From NCBI RefSeq assembly GCF_000213175.1, contig NW_009799102.1:570062-634061 (forward strand): 64,000 nt of DNA. Reading direction: 5' to 3'. This DNA comes from Neurospora tetrasperma FGSC 2508 (taxonomy: Eukaryota; Ascomycota; Sordariomycetes; Sordariales; Sordariaceae). Both the position numbers and the translations under genes were made by a program. Numbering within the stretch: the first letter of the stretch is position 1; every line of letters starts with the position of its first letter. Of this stretch, positions 11,088 through 22,186 are shown in pieces. Under the pieces are notes generated by a model. The model worked only from the letters and a program-made list of their open reading frames with translations. It was not told the DNA's origin and did not search any database.

Positions 11088-11902
11088 TTTTTTTTTATTA
11101 TTATTGTTATTTTTAACGTCTATTTCCGCCTCCCGTAGGGTATGAGACGTGCTACATTGGTGAATTTAGTGTACAAAAATTGTCTATTATAACTATTAAT
11201 CCGAGGGCAATTCAAGGCCTATTACTAATAGAAATCACGTATTACTTATAGTGTAAACGCGGCCTAACACTTCCAATCGAATCGCCCAGTGAGCGAGTCG
11301 CTAGTATATAGTAAGACCCGTAGAATAAAAGAAAAGATAGAAGAAAGGGTAAAATCACTCCTCCCCGCTCTCGCTCTCGCTCTCCTCTTCCTATAGAAGA
11401 AGGAATAGAAGGGATTCTTCCAGCTTCTATAAAAGCACATCAGCAGTACGTCCTCGTGCTCGAAACGCTCGTAGTAAGCTTTAAAATTATTATAGTTAGA
11501 CCTAGCCACGAGGAGGTAGTATAAAGAGCGTTTATCCAATTCTTTTAGTTCGTCATTAAATTTAATAGAGACCCCTAGCTGGTAATTTATATAAGATTCT
11601 AATTTATTTGTAATTTACTATACCTTAAAATCCGTACGCGCCTCCCTCTTAGTAAGCCGCCTTAAGTATGCAAGGGTAGCCAAACCTTTATTAACTACCT
11701 CTCCCCTTTCCGCTCCCGCCTTAGTAAGTCCATTAACAATTTCATTGCCCGTAATACCCTTATAACTAGGGACCCAGCGGACGCCTACTAGATTGGGGCT
11801 ATAGCCCTTACGAATAGTGTGGAAATCGAGGAAAGCCGCTTATAACGACGCAGTTAGGGTCCCTCGGAGTCCTCTAATAACGGACGTATTATCAAGACAT
11901 AT
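11088..11902 (-). mobile_element. LINE 3' end (same family as 692-3707), truncated
   Basis: On the minus strand this carries the 3' part of the RNase H region and the C-terminal tail, then the same 3' untranslated sequence and (TAA)n-type tail as the LINE at 692-3707. A minus-strand frame at 11264-11539 covers the C-terminal region around FKAYYERFEHEDVLLMCF. It is less RIP-mutated than the other copies. It is cut at 11902, where the LTR of the copia element begins. Confidence 0.75.
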
Positions 11903-12065
11903 TGTGGGAAGCGATACGCTGAATCAAAGAAAGAAGTAATGATATTGTGGATAATTCAGAAAGAAAGCGCTACGGGAAGAGAAAGAAGGAAAAAGTACTG
12001 GTGTAGTCTGGAAGTGAAAGTGGGCCAAGTGCCAGCCAACCTTACCAGGTGGCGGCGGCCCAACA
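11903..12065 (-). repeat. 3' LTR of the copia element
   Basis: The plus-strand reading ends in GGCGGCGGCCCAACA like the other LTR and begins TGTGGGAAGC. It is about 20 bp longer than its partner because of extra bases near its outer end. From about 11940 to 12065 the two LTRs differ at only about four positions plus two small indels. Confidence 0.8.
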
Positions 12066-15000
12066 CACCCCCTCAGACCAACACAGCTATCATACATGTA
12101 AACAATCCCGTGATACTTTTCTTGGTGTTTTCCACCCTCTATGGCTCTTTCAGCCCTGTCCTGTTTCCCTATGTACCTGCTTCCTTACGAGACAATGTTC
12201 CTGGATGCCAAACCTAGCATCTTGACGAATTTTCCGTGCTTTTCAGCGTTGAGTGGCTTCGTGAAGCCATCAGCGATCATCTCATCGCCGGGAATGTGGG
12301 TGACCGTGAACTTACCCTGTTGGACTTGCTCAATCAACCACTTATACCGTACATCGATACACCTGTTCCTTGCCGCGACCTGTGGATTCATGACCTGGTG
12401 GCGAGCGTTCTTGCTGTCGGTGTAGATCAACGAGGGTGCTGGCTGGGGAGCTCCCAGCTCTGCAAGCATGCCCGAGATCCAAAGCGCAGATATTGCTGCC
12501 GGGGTGAGATTCGAATGTTCAGCCTCGGTGGTGCTCAGTGTCACAAAGGCCTGTTTCTTCGACTTCCAGTATACTGGACCAGCTCCCAAAAACACCACAT
12601 GGCCACCTGTCGAATGGCGCGTGAATTTCTCGTCGGCAAATGAGGCGTCCGCATATGCTCGAAGACGCAGATTGATGACGTTGTCGTTGCCTGGAGACGG
12701 CTTTCCACCTAGAAGGATACCAAGCTCGGCCGTATAGATGAGATAGCGGAAGAGGTGCTTCATCAACTCAAGATGGCGATTTGTAGGTTTAGCGTTGCCT
12801 TCGCACAATCGATTTACCGTGTAAGTGATGTCAGGTCTGGTGCCTGTCGAGAGGTAATTGACCGAGCCTGTCTTTTTCAAGTAGGGCTTCCCTTCGTTGG
12901 GGAGTAAATCGCCATCTTCCAAGACGAAGTTGGGTGGCCAAGGAGACTTGACGCCGTGAAGACCCTCATACCCAAACTTGGATATCAACGATCTGGTGTA
13001 TCGTTCCTGTGTCACAAAGACTGTACGTTGTGAGCGATTCCGAATAACCTCGTAGCCCAAGAACGTCTTGACTTCTCCCAGGTGTTTCATCTTAAAGTGT
13101 TGAGCAAGCTTCCCGCTAATCTCGTTGATGGTATCGACAGTCTTTGCTGCAATGAGGAAGTCGTCCACATACAGGACAATCATTGCACCAAGCTTGTCGT
13201 TACGAAAGAGACAGCAGTCCGCACCAAGTGGCTCGAATCCACACTTCTTCATGACGGGAACCAAAGTCTTGAACCAATATAGAGGGCTGCGCTTGAGGCC
13301 GTAGAGTGCTCGTCGCAGTTGACAGACCATGTCGTGGCCTTTCTCAAGGCCAGTTGGCTTTTCTCAAGGCCAGTTGGCTTTTCTCAAGGCCAGTTGGCTG
13401 TTGGACGTAGTAGATATCGTCGGGTGGAATGGGCGCGTTGAGAAAGGCCGTGTTGAAGTCGAACTGGTGACATTCCAAGTCCAAGGCAGCTATGAGGGCG
13501 AGGAAGGTTCGAACGCTGACGCTGTTTGCCACAGCCGCGTAAACATCTTGGAAATTCCAGGCTCCGTCTTCGAAGTTACCGCACACCACCCATCTTGCTC
13601 GGGCAGTAAGCTCACAGGTATGTGGATCCATCTTTTCGTCGTATACCCATTTTCCTGGCAAGACCTTCATACCATCCTTCTTTTTGACAAGGAAGTACAT
13701 CTCTTGATCTTCCAAGGGCTGGACCTGGCGCTTCATCGCTGGAAGCCACCACTTCTCGTAGTTGGCCAAGCGCCGGGCCTGACGATAGTTCTTCGGGATA
13801 CTAGATTTATCAAGGTGTCGAAGATCATTGTCGACTTTAGTGGAGGTAAGACAGATAACCTGAGGCAGAACAATGCGTGGTTCATCAATACCATAATAAA
13901 AGACTGGAAGAGAATAAACTTTGGGTGGGGAATTACCGTGAAAGAACACCAGCTTCTTGGTACCATCAGTGACTTGCTCCTGGCCATATTTGAAACCTTC
14001 AGGTTTCTGTGCCGCAGCTCGTCGAGGTCGAGAAGAAGCTTGTTGAGGTTGTACCGGTTGCTCCACCATGTCCTCTCCAGGGGTAGGGGGAGGGAGAGGG
14101 ATATTGGCAGGGGAAGGGGAAGGCGGAGGAGTCTGGGGTCGAACTGCCGAAGCGGCTGTCACGCCCAAATTTGGTAAATCTTCCGGGAAAGGGTGTTTCT
14201 CTGGGGGAATGGGAGCCTCTCCTTCCAAATCTCTGTAGTCCTCGTCGTCCATCTGAAAGTTGATTTCTTCGACGGGTTCAATAGAGGGAATCGCTGTCTC
14301 AGCGGTAGTCTTCTCAGACTGGGCTTGGGTGACCTGTGTAGGCTGTGAGCTAGGGTCTGGTGTAGCAGAAGGCGTGAGATATGGAGGTTGAAAGGGTTCT
14401 TGGACGGGTGGCGCTTTGAGCGATGAGTCTTGGGAAGGTGGCTCCCGTGCTTTGGGGCTTTGTGGTTCTTCCTCGACATCCGGCTTCCACGTATTTTGCA
14501 CTATTACATAGATGTTCTGGCCTTTGGCGATAACCTCCTCAATCTCCTCAACAGTCTGGTCATTAAAGATGACTTCATATTCAGTATCCTCGACAGGAAG
14601 ATCCTGATTGTTGTGATCACCCTCATGGAATCGGACAGCACTTGCCCGGACGACTTTTCCCAGTTCTTCATCCCAAATACGGTAAATACGGCCGTGAAGG
14701 TCATCGTAAGCAATAAGCTTGCCCTTTCGTGACCTGGGAGCGAACTTGTCGCCTTGCACTCTCTTCTGAGGTTTGATGTGATAGTAAGCAGTACAGAAAT
14801 AGCTGCGAAGGTGGCGTATATACGGTTTGACTGACGACTCTGGCAAATTGGCTTCTCTGGCGAAGAGTTCGTGAGGACTCTTGTGTTCTGGGTTGGACTT
14901 GGAAGGTAGAAGATTGAGAATCTTGACTACGCTATCGACGACAAAGGGCCACAGTTTGACTGGAATCTTGTGCTCGATAATTAAGGCACGGCTGCGCGTC

Positions 15001-17164
15001 ATGATAATCTTGCCCGCCGCTTCTACCTTGCCGTTCATCCAGGGTGAATGGGCCGTCGACTTGTAGATCTCCATGCCTTCTTGTCTTGCCCACACGACAA
15101 GCTTGCTCTTCTGGAAATCAGAGGTTGACAATCCAAATTCAGGACCGCCATCGATGCCAATAACCTTGACTTTGAGGCCGCTTTGAGTCTCCACCCAAGT
15201 CTTCCATTCTTTGATGGCTTCAAAAGCATCACCTTTATTGGCACAGAACCGTACCCAGTGATAGCCTGTAAGAACGTCGACGAAGTGGACCGTATCATGG
15301 TAGCCAAGGTGGCCTGGTTCCTTGTTGTAGATGACGTCAATCCTGACGAACTCTAATGGCCTGGTAGCGACCGGGTGAGAGGTCTTGGGAATAACGTCTT
15401 GTGACTTGGCGAAGATACAGTTCTCGCAGAAGTCGTTGTTGACGTTCTTGAGATCGATCCCAGCATCCTTGCAAGCCTTGATAACCGTCTCCTTCCCGGC
15501 GTGCATCAAACGTCGGTGCATGGTCTGGTAATTGATTGAGGCGAGTAGGGCGTGGCCGGGGGTGATCCGATTTTGACTGAAGTCGGGAGGCTTGGAAGTC
15601 GGTATAACCGGTACTCCTCCTCGAAGAGTGCCACATTTGGTGGTCTTGGGCGTGTGAGCGTATACAATAGAATTGGACCGTATATTCCATTCCATTCCAG
15701 CGTCGAGCATTGATTGTCGGCTGAGAAGGTTAGCGGGTGTAACTGGACAATAATAAGCATCTTTGATAGTAACTCGAACAAAGGCGCCGTCGTCTGACGG
15801 TATGGTGAGCTCAACAGTGCCCACATGGTAGGCGTAGTGAGTCCTACCATCACCTATAACATAGATCATAGGTTGAGGCAAAGGTTGCAAGTCGGTGAAC
15901 CACTTGATATGGTTGAAGATCGTGGTCGCCGCACCGGTATCGTATACAACACTGTCTTTGGTGAATGCCTCATGAGCTTGTTGGACTTCAGCGAATAAGG
16001 GTATCGCTGGGAGCTCTAGTGAAAACCCGCTGGGTTGAGTATAGCGCCCAGCATGCTGAATTCCGGGATACTGTTGGCGAACAGCAAGTTGGATCCAGTC
16101 GTGGCCGGATTGTTGAGATTGCTTGAGTTGTGGACGACAAGAGCGGTAGTGCCTGTAGATGTCTTCTGCAGAGCCTTGATGGCCTTCTCTTTGTTCTGCC
16201 AAGTAGCTGGTGCCTTGTCTGGTTCACACCACCAACAGACGTCATTGTCGGGGTTTCTGTGATGACCACAAGCGGCATGGACGAAGCCGGTAGGAATCTG
16301 ACGCTTGCAGCCGGGATGAGTGCAGTCGATCATCTCGCGTCGGCCTTTCTTCTTGTCCTTCTTGTTGTTGCTGGACTTCGTATCCTCTTTCTCCTTGGTC
16401 CCAGCCTTAACCTGCACCGACAAGGCCGGCGTCGTGGCCTCGGTTGTCGCTATGGTATTGAGCTTGTCGAGCAAATCGGACATGGTGAGGTGACCGTTGG
16501 TCAGGTCGTTGACCCAAAGACGGTGATGGAGAGGATAGGAGGATTCAAGTCCGTTGAGAAGGAACCAAATCTCGACCTGAGGACTGACTGTAAGCTTAAG
16601 ATCGTTCCAACGTTTACGAAGAAAGAAATGACGGTTAAGGAAAGAAGCCATGGAGTCAAAGGAGGCACGGTTGAGACTGGTATACTCCTTGATAACCATG
16701 CCGATGGATTCCTGGGAGACCTTGGGAACCACACGCTTGATGAGGTCGTAGAGGCGCTTGGGGTCGCGGTCAGCAGGATTCCAACCCGAATTCTGAAGGA
16801 GAATCTGGACATTCCGACTCTTCATGGAATTCGTGATGGCAAGTAAGACACGCGCGCGTTCAACACGCCAGTTCTCGGCAGCCTTCTTCTCAGCCGCAGT
16901 CGGGGCGTCCGGGTCTTTTGGAGTGGGAGGTTGAACATCCTCGTCGAGATAGTTGAGTAAGCCGTACACGTCGAGAGTGTTACGAAGGACGTTGTCCCAA
17001 CTGTCGATGTTGGACTCACCGAGCAACTGCTCGATGTTCATTCCGACCTCCAAAGCCATGATGACGGTGAATGAGAGTAGACTGAAAAGGAAAGAAGACT
17101 TCGCTCGAAGCTGTAGATAACGACGTAAAGGAAAGGTGACGTTGACAGAAAAGGTGATGAAAGA

Positions 17165-17244
17165 AAGGTGAGTCGTATGAAAGGTGAGTCGTATGAAAGG
17201 TGAGTCGTATGAAAGGTGAGTCGTATGAAAGGTGAGTCGTATGG
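17165..17244. repeat. Minisatellite, five copies of a 16-bp unit
   Basis: Five perfect or near-perfect copies of AAAGGTGAGTCGTATG lie in the untranslated leader of the copia element between the LTR and gag. Confidence 0.9.
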
Positions 17245-17425
17245 GCTAGATACAACTGTTGATGGAGGGCGCGATGCGGGGTCGACAAGAAGGCCGCGTT
17301 CGTTGATGGGCGTGCAAATCAATCAAAACACCAGGACTTTCTCCCTATAGGGTGTGCTTGAATTTGCTGTAAACCTCGTAACGAAGCGGCTCGATTGTTG
17401 ACTTCGAAGATCGCGAAGCGGTTAA

Positions 17426-17437
17426 GGGCGCATAACC
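17426..17437 (-). other. Primer-binding site of the copia element
   Basis: The minus strand reads GGTTATGCGCCC immediately after the LTR. Copia-type elements are known to prime from an internal half of a tRNA, with sites such as GGTTATGGGCCC in Drosophila copia that match the initiator methionine tRNA. The similarity suggests a half-tRNA primer here too. Confidence 0.5.
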
Positions 17438-17579
17438 TGTGGGAAGCTGATGATATTGTGGTTGATTCCGAAAGAAAGCGCTACGGGAAGAGAAAGAAAG
17501 AAGGAAAAATACTGGTGTGGTCTGGAAGTGAAAGTGGGCCAAGTGCCAGCCAACCTTACCAGGTGGCGGCGGCCCAACA
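17438..17579 (-). repeat. 5' LTR of the copia element (142 bp)
   Basis: On the minus strand it runs from TGTTGGGCC to CTTCCCACA, with TGTTGGG/CCCACA-type inverted ends typical of copia LTRs. It is directly followed on the minus strand by a primer-binding-site-like sequence, which fixes its inner end. Confidence 0.8.
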
Positions 17580-17891
17580 GAAAGCCAGAAGGGAGGTTTT
17601 GACAGGCCGCGCTCGAGCTGGCCGCCAAGAATATTGTGGTCAGCCGCAACTCCTGGTTGGGAAGAGCCTCGCGGGAGGCGCAGCAAAGGTGCAGCCGCTA
17701 GACCAGTCACAGCCCCTGTACGAAGCTATGTAAGTGGTGTCCAAAAAGCCATCCGACCCCAAACCTCATGACAAACATTTAAATTCTCTCTGTGTCTCTA
17801 TATCTCTCCCCTGCTCTCCGTCACCACCCCTCCCAAGACGGCCTCTCCCCTCTTCCCGCCCGTTTCTCCAACCCAGCTCCCTCCAGCAAAA
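17580..17891 (+). promoter_or_regulatory. Upstream region of the membrane-protein gene
   Basis: About 310 bp between the copia LTR and the start codon at 17892. The last 110 bases are rich in C and T (runs such as CTCTCTGTGTCTCTATATCTC), as is common in fungal core promoters and 5' leaders. No specific factor site is claimed. Confidence 0.35.
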
Positions 17892-18689
17892 ATGACCATC
17901 CAAATCGTCCCCGGCTTCAGCCCCACCAACCGCATCCTCCTGTACGCCAGCCTCGCCCTCTCCCCGGCGCAATTCGTCTCGGGGCTGGGCAACAACTGCC
18001 CCAGCAACCTCGGCTTCTTGGCGTACAACCTCTACACCCAGGTCCAGTGGTACCAGGCCATGACCGGCTCCTCGGACGACATCCACGCGCTGTCCCTGAT
18101 CCTGCCGCACTTCAACTTCCTGTACATGCTCTCCTACCTCGGCGGCGTCAGTTCGGGAAATGTGGCCATGGGCGCCCTGCTGGGGCTTGGTACGGCTGCT
18201 GTGATTGTGCTGAACACGGTGTCGGCGTGGACGGCGTGGGCGGTGTACCAGCCGCAGGGGTACGGGGTGTATCAGTTCTTTTTCTTTGGGTGGCGGACGC
18301 TGGATGAGGGGTGGCACAAGTGGTTGTTTATGCTGTGGCAGGTTTCGGATTCCGGGCTCGCGCTCGCCGGGATGGTCGCGGCGATTGTCATTGTTGTTTG
18401 GTTGGCGGTTAAGGAGCATGTGGGGGACGGGTTTGCGAAGCGGGTTAAGTGGTGGTATACGTATGCCGCGGTGCCCGCGGGAGGGCTGGTGATGTTGTTC
18501 GTTGGCTGGCCACTTATTTTGTGGACGGAGCTCATCATCTCGCGGAACGAGCTCGAGTCGGAGACGGATATGGTCGCCGTGTGGCTGTTTGTCGCGCAGG
18601 CGGTGACCATGTTGCTTCCGAGCTGTGGCCTCAGTCTGTCGTGCTTCCGGTGCGGGCTGGGGCGTCAAAAGTCTTCTTCGGTTGTCTAA
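17892..18689 (+). CDS. Multi-pass membrane protein, unknown function
   Basis: A single-exon frame of 265 codons starts MTIQIVPGFSPTNRILLY and ends in GRQKSSSVV. Hydrophobic segments are visible at roughly residues 14-35, 80-122 (two spans), 142-174, 188-215 and 226-250, so five to seven membrane helices are likely. It holds an aromatic-rich loop (YGVYQFFFFGWRTLDEGWHK). I do not recognise a characterised family; it resembles hypothetical membrane proteins of filamentous fungi. Codon use is GC-rich at third positions, as expected of a real host gene, and there is no sign of RIP although it sits between two transposon-rich regions. The long frame on the opposite strand is a shadow of its GC3 bias. 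An additional short intron near the 3' end cannot be excluded. Confidence 0.7.
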   Translation: MTIQIVPGFSPTNRILLYASLALSPAQFVSGLGNNCPSNLGFLAYNLYTQVQWYQAMTGSSDDIHALSLILPHFNFLYMLSYLGGVSSGNVAMGALLGLGTAAVIVLNTVSAWTAWAVYQPQGYGVYQFFFFGWRTLDEGWHKWLFMLWQVSDSGLALAGMVAAIVIVVWLAVKEHVGDGFAKRVKWWYTYAAVPAGGLVMLFVGWPLILWTELIISRNELESETDMVAVWLFVAQAVTMLLPSCGLSLSCFRCGLGRQKSSSVV

Positions 18690-20466
18690 AGTAAATCGTG
18701 GACATAATAGCAGTCGGAGCTTCCCCGTGGTTAATCACTCGCTCGTAGTCGGTTCCCCGTTCCCAATTGATGATGGCTACTTTGTAGGCCGCCCTTTGAT
18801 GTGACATTGGCCCCATCCCTTGGTTTATTTTCCCTCTTGGCGTGGACTTGCCTGAACGGCCTTGCCCCTACTTGGTATGATGGGCAAGCTTTGGCAAACA
18901 AACCCGCCGGGGGCTTGAGAGCAGCCCTCGGCGAAGGGGAAGGTTGTGAGATCACGAACAACGAAATCAAGCGATTGTATGAGGTTGATTGAGTGTGTGT
19001 GCTATCGAGAGGATGAGAGACTGGCGAGGCTGGAAGGCTAGAAACGGTGGGGTCTGGGCAGGGCACGGACCCACCAACAAAGGTCCCTGCTGGGATAGCG
19101 GGTCTATGGACGGGGAACTTGTTGGAGGCACGTGCACGGGTGCCATTCAGGCACACCACACACGGCCTCTCTTCCTGGCATTTTAGCCCTCCAGACCTCT
19201 CCACAGATTCTTTCTCCTTCTAGCAACTCAATACAACCATCAACTGCTTCATTTCGTTGCCTTGTGCGTCGCACAGAACTTCTTAGAAACCTCCCACCTC
19301 TGAATCAATTCAGAAGTAGATCGCTTACATTGCGTCTGTTTGCTTGTTGTTACCTTCTCTCTTGATCTGACATCTGCCGCTGAACTAATCTTGCGTCTCC
19401 CCATAACCCGATTTTTCCCGTCCTCTCGAAACCAAAACGCCAATACGCCCCGTTTCCTCTCCCCACCAACCAAGTTTGGTATCACCAATGAGAAAATTTA
19501 CTTTCCAGTGCGCCTCAACCTCACCAACCCTCTTTCCTCGCGCCTCCACATCCACTCTTGCAAGGGCGCTAGGATGGATAAATCGAAGACAAAGCCTGGA
19601 CTCCATCTATGACAGAAGATTTAAGGTGAGGAGGAGAAAAAGGAAAGGAACTAGATACATACGTGCACATCCGAATAAATACCCTGGTTGCACAAGCGAC
19701 AGCGGGACCCACATGCGGGTCGCTGACAGAGTCTGCCAGCGCCGTTACAACTCTCCTCTCCTCGTCACTTTACTCGCTGTCTTGAATAGTCCATTGTCAG
19801 CTTGCCAAGCACGCGATGCCTTTGAATGCTAAGAATCGTTATGGAGGAGTTCGGTGCTCTTTATCGACACTCTAACTTTGACTGTTGGATTCTGTGGCAT
19901 CTGACCATCCTTTGTGGTAGTAAAGCAGGAGTGCCAAACAGACGCTAGTCTTGATTGGGAAGTATGTTGTTATCCTGATTATACGCAGCATTGGAACCTC
20001 CAGAACGCGTTTCAGCAAGAGAGAGGAGATTACGATGGAGCGAGAGCGAGACGAAGTTGAATAGGGCGTTTAAGCTTTATGGTGTTTTGGGAAACAGTGA
20101 TTGTAGGAAGCTAGATCACCGAGATAGTTACACTCAGTACTGTACTGCTTCTCGATCTCGATGGGCATGTACCAACAGTCTAAAAAGCTACAGGCAATAT
20201 TAAGATACTCATATACTCTTAACTCCCAATGCCAAAATCACAAAAGACAAATTAAAAGATATTCCTCTGTCTATTATCCTTCCTGTGATAAGAGGCAAAG
20301 ATAGGCCGTTGGCAAAGGGTGCAAATATCGGTAACTCATACCATTTGTCACAGATAAAACGAATAGGCTGAGACAAAGCTGCAGAAATGCACCTTTATTA
20401 TGTTATTATGCCATAGGAAAAGTTAGGTCTTAGTACGCATGGAGCCATGCGGTCCGCACAGCTCTC
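18690..20466. other. Non-coding region downstream of the membrane-protein gene
   Basis: No convincing gene. Pyrimidine-rich DNA from about 19180 to 19480 looks like a leader, followed by a short plus frame (19488-19832, MRKFTFQCASTSPTL) of uncertain reality. The segment around 18950-19080 has a RIP-mutated relative at about 35255-35390. The rest shows nothing I recognise. Confidence 0.4.
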
Positions 20467-20744
20467 CGTTTGATGATATGTCTTGGTGCACCTGTGGTAG
20501 CACGTGCCTCGGGGACGGTCACAGATATATTACTGGATCAGAAGGCCGTGGGTGGCAAGGGAGTGCTAGAAACGCAGCCGGATATTAGTGGTGTAAGGAG
20601 AGGGCGTATGAAGGTTCGGTGCTGCAGTGTGTGCGGCAAGCCTGGCCATAATGCACGCACTTGCCAGGATATTACAGAATCGTCTAAATTTAGCTGTTTC
20701 CGATGTCATTGTAGTTGGTTCCTAGTGTTAACGTAGTGCATTCG
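20467..20744 (+). pseudogene. C-terminal fragment of a pogo/Fot-like DDE transposase
   Basis: The plus frame ends with a zinc knuckle, CSVCGKPGHNARTC, shortly before its stop at 20736. This CxxCGKxGHNARTC motif near the C-terminus is typical of fungal pogo/Fot-family transposases. No DDE core is visible upstream, so only the tail remains. A solo LTR interrupts the element right after the stop. Beyond the LTR, around 21165-21205, the sequence TTGATCCACTTGCTCATATG followed by ATCCACCTGTCA resembles a terminal repeat of such an element, but no partner end was found. Confidence 0.5.
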
Positions 20745-21135
20745 TGTGACGAACGGCAGTCTGATCTGCCTAAATGAGATAGCTGAAGGTAGTAAACTAT
20801 CAGAGTCGTTCGGTGAAGCCAAAAGGTTCACAACAAGTATGCGTGCGTGATACTAGTCTCGGTGATAAAGATCAATTGACTACTGTCGAACTATCTGACA
20901 ATCTGAGTTCTCCAGTCGTCCCTTTATACTCCTGGCCGTCCTGCCTGTGTGCCTGTTTTGCATGTTGGCTCACGATGCCTTCCTGCTTACCGTGAGCAAT
21001 GGCTCACCGTGAGCACTCTCCTACGGTGAGCGCCCTTCCGGCCAATCCCCGTCTAGGGTTACACTCAACCATCTCTAACAGTGCTGTCGCGTCCCAAGGG
21101 CTTGGTCAGCCCCTGTGTCGCTTAAGTTCGTAACA
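20745..21135 (+). repeat. Solo LTR (391 bp) with 5-bp TSD ATTCG
   Basis: The segment runs from TGTGACGAACGGCAGTC to CTTAAGTTCGTAACA, with inverted ends of the form TGTNACGAAC/GTTCGTAACA. It is flanked on both sides by ATTCG. It is the same family as 30733-31100 and the RIP-mutated fragment at 8996. It contains several copies of CTCACCGTGAGC-like palindromes (about 20970-21030). It is not RIP-mutated. The strand is arbitrary because no internal element is attached. Confidence 0.85.
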
Positions 21136-21632
21136 ATTCGAGGATAGTTGTTGTAGGGTAGTAGAAAATTGATCCACTTGCTCATATGATCCACCTGTCA
21201 TGGGGGGCGAGCAAGCACCAATCTAAGACTTTGATTGTTGTGCGAAGAACAGGAAGAGAATCCTGTGCGCGCACGAGAACTATGTAGGACATGACAGCAG
21301 TCTGTGGACTGCTGAATGTACTGCAGCCAGACAGCTGCACTCAGCTGGCTGTACTACTGCAGCACATGTGCATGTGCACCTATATACAGGAACAGGCCAG
21401 TAATGCCTGTGACACCACCCGCTGATAATTTACGTTACCAGCTTTGCTATTTGGCACCGCAGTTTGGCACCCTGTTGAGTGCAAGGCTCGCCGCATTTTT
21501 GACATGGCGTGGTAACGTATATGTAGGATCATCTCGCCTCCATGGTAATGCACGGGCATACACTACCTTGTACGTAATGCCAACACGTCGTTATGAGCAC
21601 GCAGAGTAAACGATTACCTTTCACGATGAAAC
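21136..21632. other. Remainder of the pogo-like element and unassigned DNA
   Basis: The left part probably holds the end of the pogo-like transposon. The rest shows no gene. A G/C-balanced frame at 21316-21609 has no recognisable content. Confidence 0.35.
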
Positions 21633-21894
21633 TGTTGGAATGTTGGGGTTCGGGCCGAGTGAATTGTAACGGTTGAAGCATCGTAGGTATGCGCCGTTAC
21701 AGCTACATAAGACCACTTGAGCGACCGAACTGCCAGCTTCGGTTACTTGTATCCTTCTGTAGGACCATGGTCTAGTTAGTGTAGTGGTCTGCCACCGCCG
21801 TGACATGAATGACCGATTAGTCGTGTGTATATAAGGACTGGGAACTTCCCTAATCTGTTCGGTACCTCAATCAAGCAATAACTCTTATCCAACA
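21633..21894 (+). repeat. Probable LTR of a further retroelement
   Basis: The 262-bp segment starts TGTTGGAATG and ends ACTCTTATCCAACA, so its ends are the exact inverted pair TGTTGGA/TCCAACA. A TATA-like TATATAAGG lies at about 21826, in the place expected for LTR transcription. The flanks (GAAAC and TCATA) do not match, so it is either a solo LTR with altered flanks or one end of a lost element. Confidence 0.45.
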
Positions 21895-22186
21895 TCATAC
21901 AGTTTACGTGTATAACGGTGCCTACCTTTAACAGAAACGGCCTAGGAGAACAGCTGTCCATCAGCACGGGGGGATGAGAGGCGAGGGAGAGTAACGAAAT
22001 TTGACATGCCTTGAATAAGAGTCATTGCGTTCTTCTCGGCCTGCCGGAAACCAACACCAAAACATAACTTGTGTCCGGACTTGCATGACATTTTGGCGTC
22101 ACATGACAGCTCGGGCTCCTGCGGCATGATTTTTGATGATGACAAGCCAAAGAAGAAGCGGCCACCAATCGATTCTACCGTGCCGC
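21895..22186. other. Unassigned DNA
   Basis: About 290 bp with short frames on both strands and no recognisable motif. Confidence 0.35.

Larger units (their letters stand above)
11903..17579 (-). mobile_element. Ty1/copia LTR retrotransposon, nearly complete, not RIP-mutated
   Basis: The minus strand holds, from right to left, a 5' LTR, a primer-binding site, gag (about 17059-16016) with a zinc-binding Cys/His region (CTHPGCKR, CGHHRNPDNDVCWWC), and pol. Pol shows an aspartic protease (VYDTGAATT), a GAG-pre-integrase HHCC region (HRRLMHAGKE, CENCIF), the integrase core, a proline-rich linker, a reverse transcriptase with FDFNTAFLNA and LYVDDFLIA, and an RNase H part ending near 12185. Protease-integrase-RT order defines copia. 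Gag and pol overlap by roughly 190 bp in different frames, compatible with the read-through known in retroelements. The element looks almost whole with only one or two breaks. The LTRs differ modestly, so it is young to middle-aged. No matching target duplication was found at its ends, and its low-coordinate end abuts a truncated LINE. Confidence 0.85.

Noticed and set aside
13329-14177. 282-codon plus-strand frame inside the copia element
   Set aside because: It is antisense to pol and has low-complexity Arg-rich content.
17766-18668. 300-codon minus-strand frame opposite the membrane-protein gene
   Set aside because: It is rich in Arg, Pro and His and has no domain; it is the usual shadow of a GC3-rich gene on the other strand.
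18731-19204. 157-codon minus frame
   Set aside because: Pro/Ser-rich without conserved motif or splice context; likely chance.
21769-21830. tRNA gene around GGTCTAGTTAGTGTAGTGG
   Set aside because: An A-box-like piece is present but there is no B box and no acceptor stem; it lies within a probable LTR.
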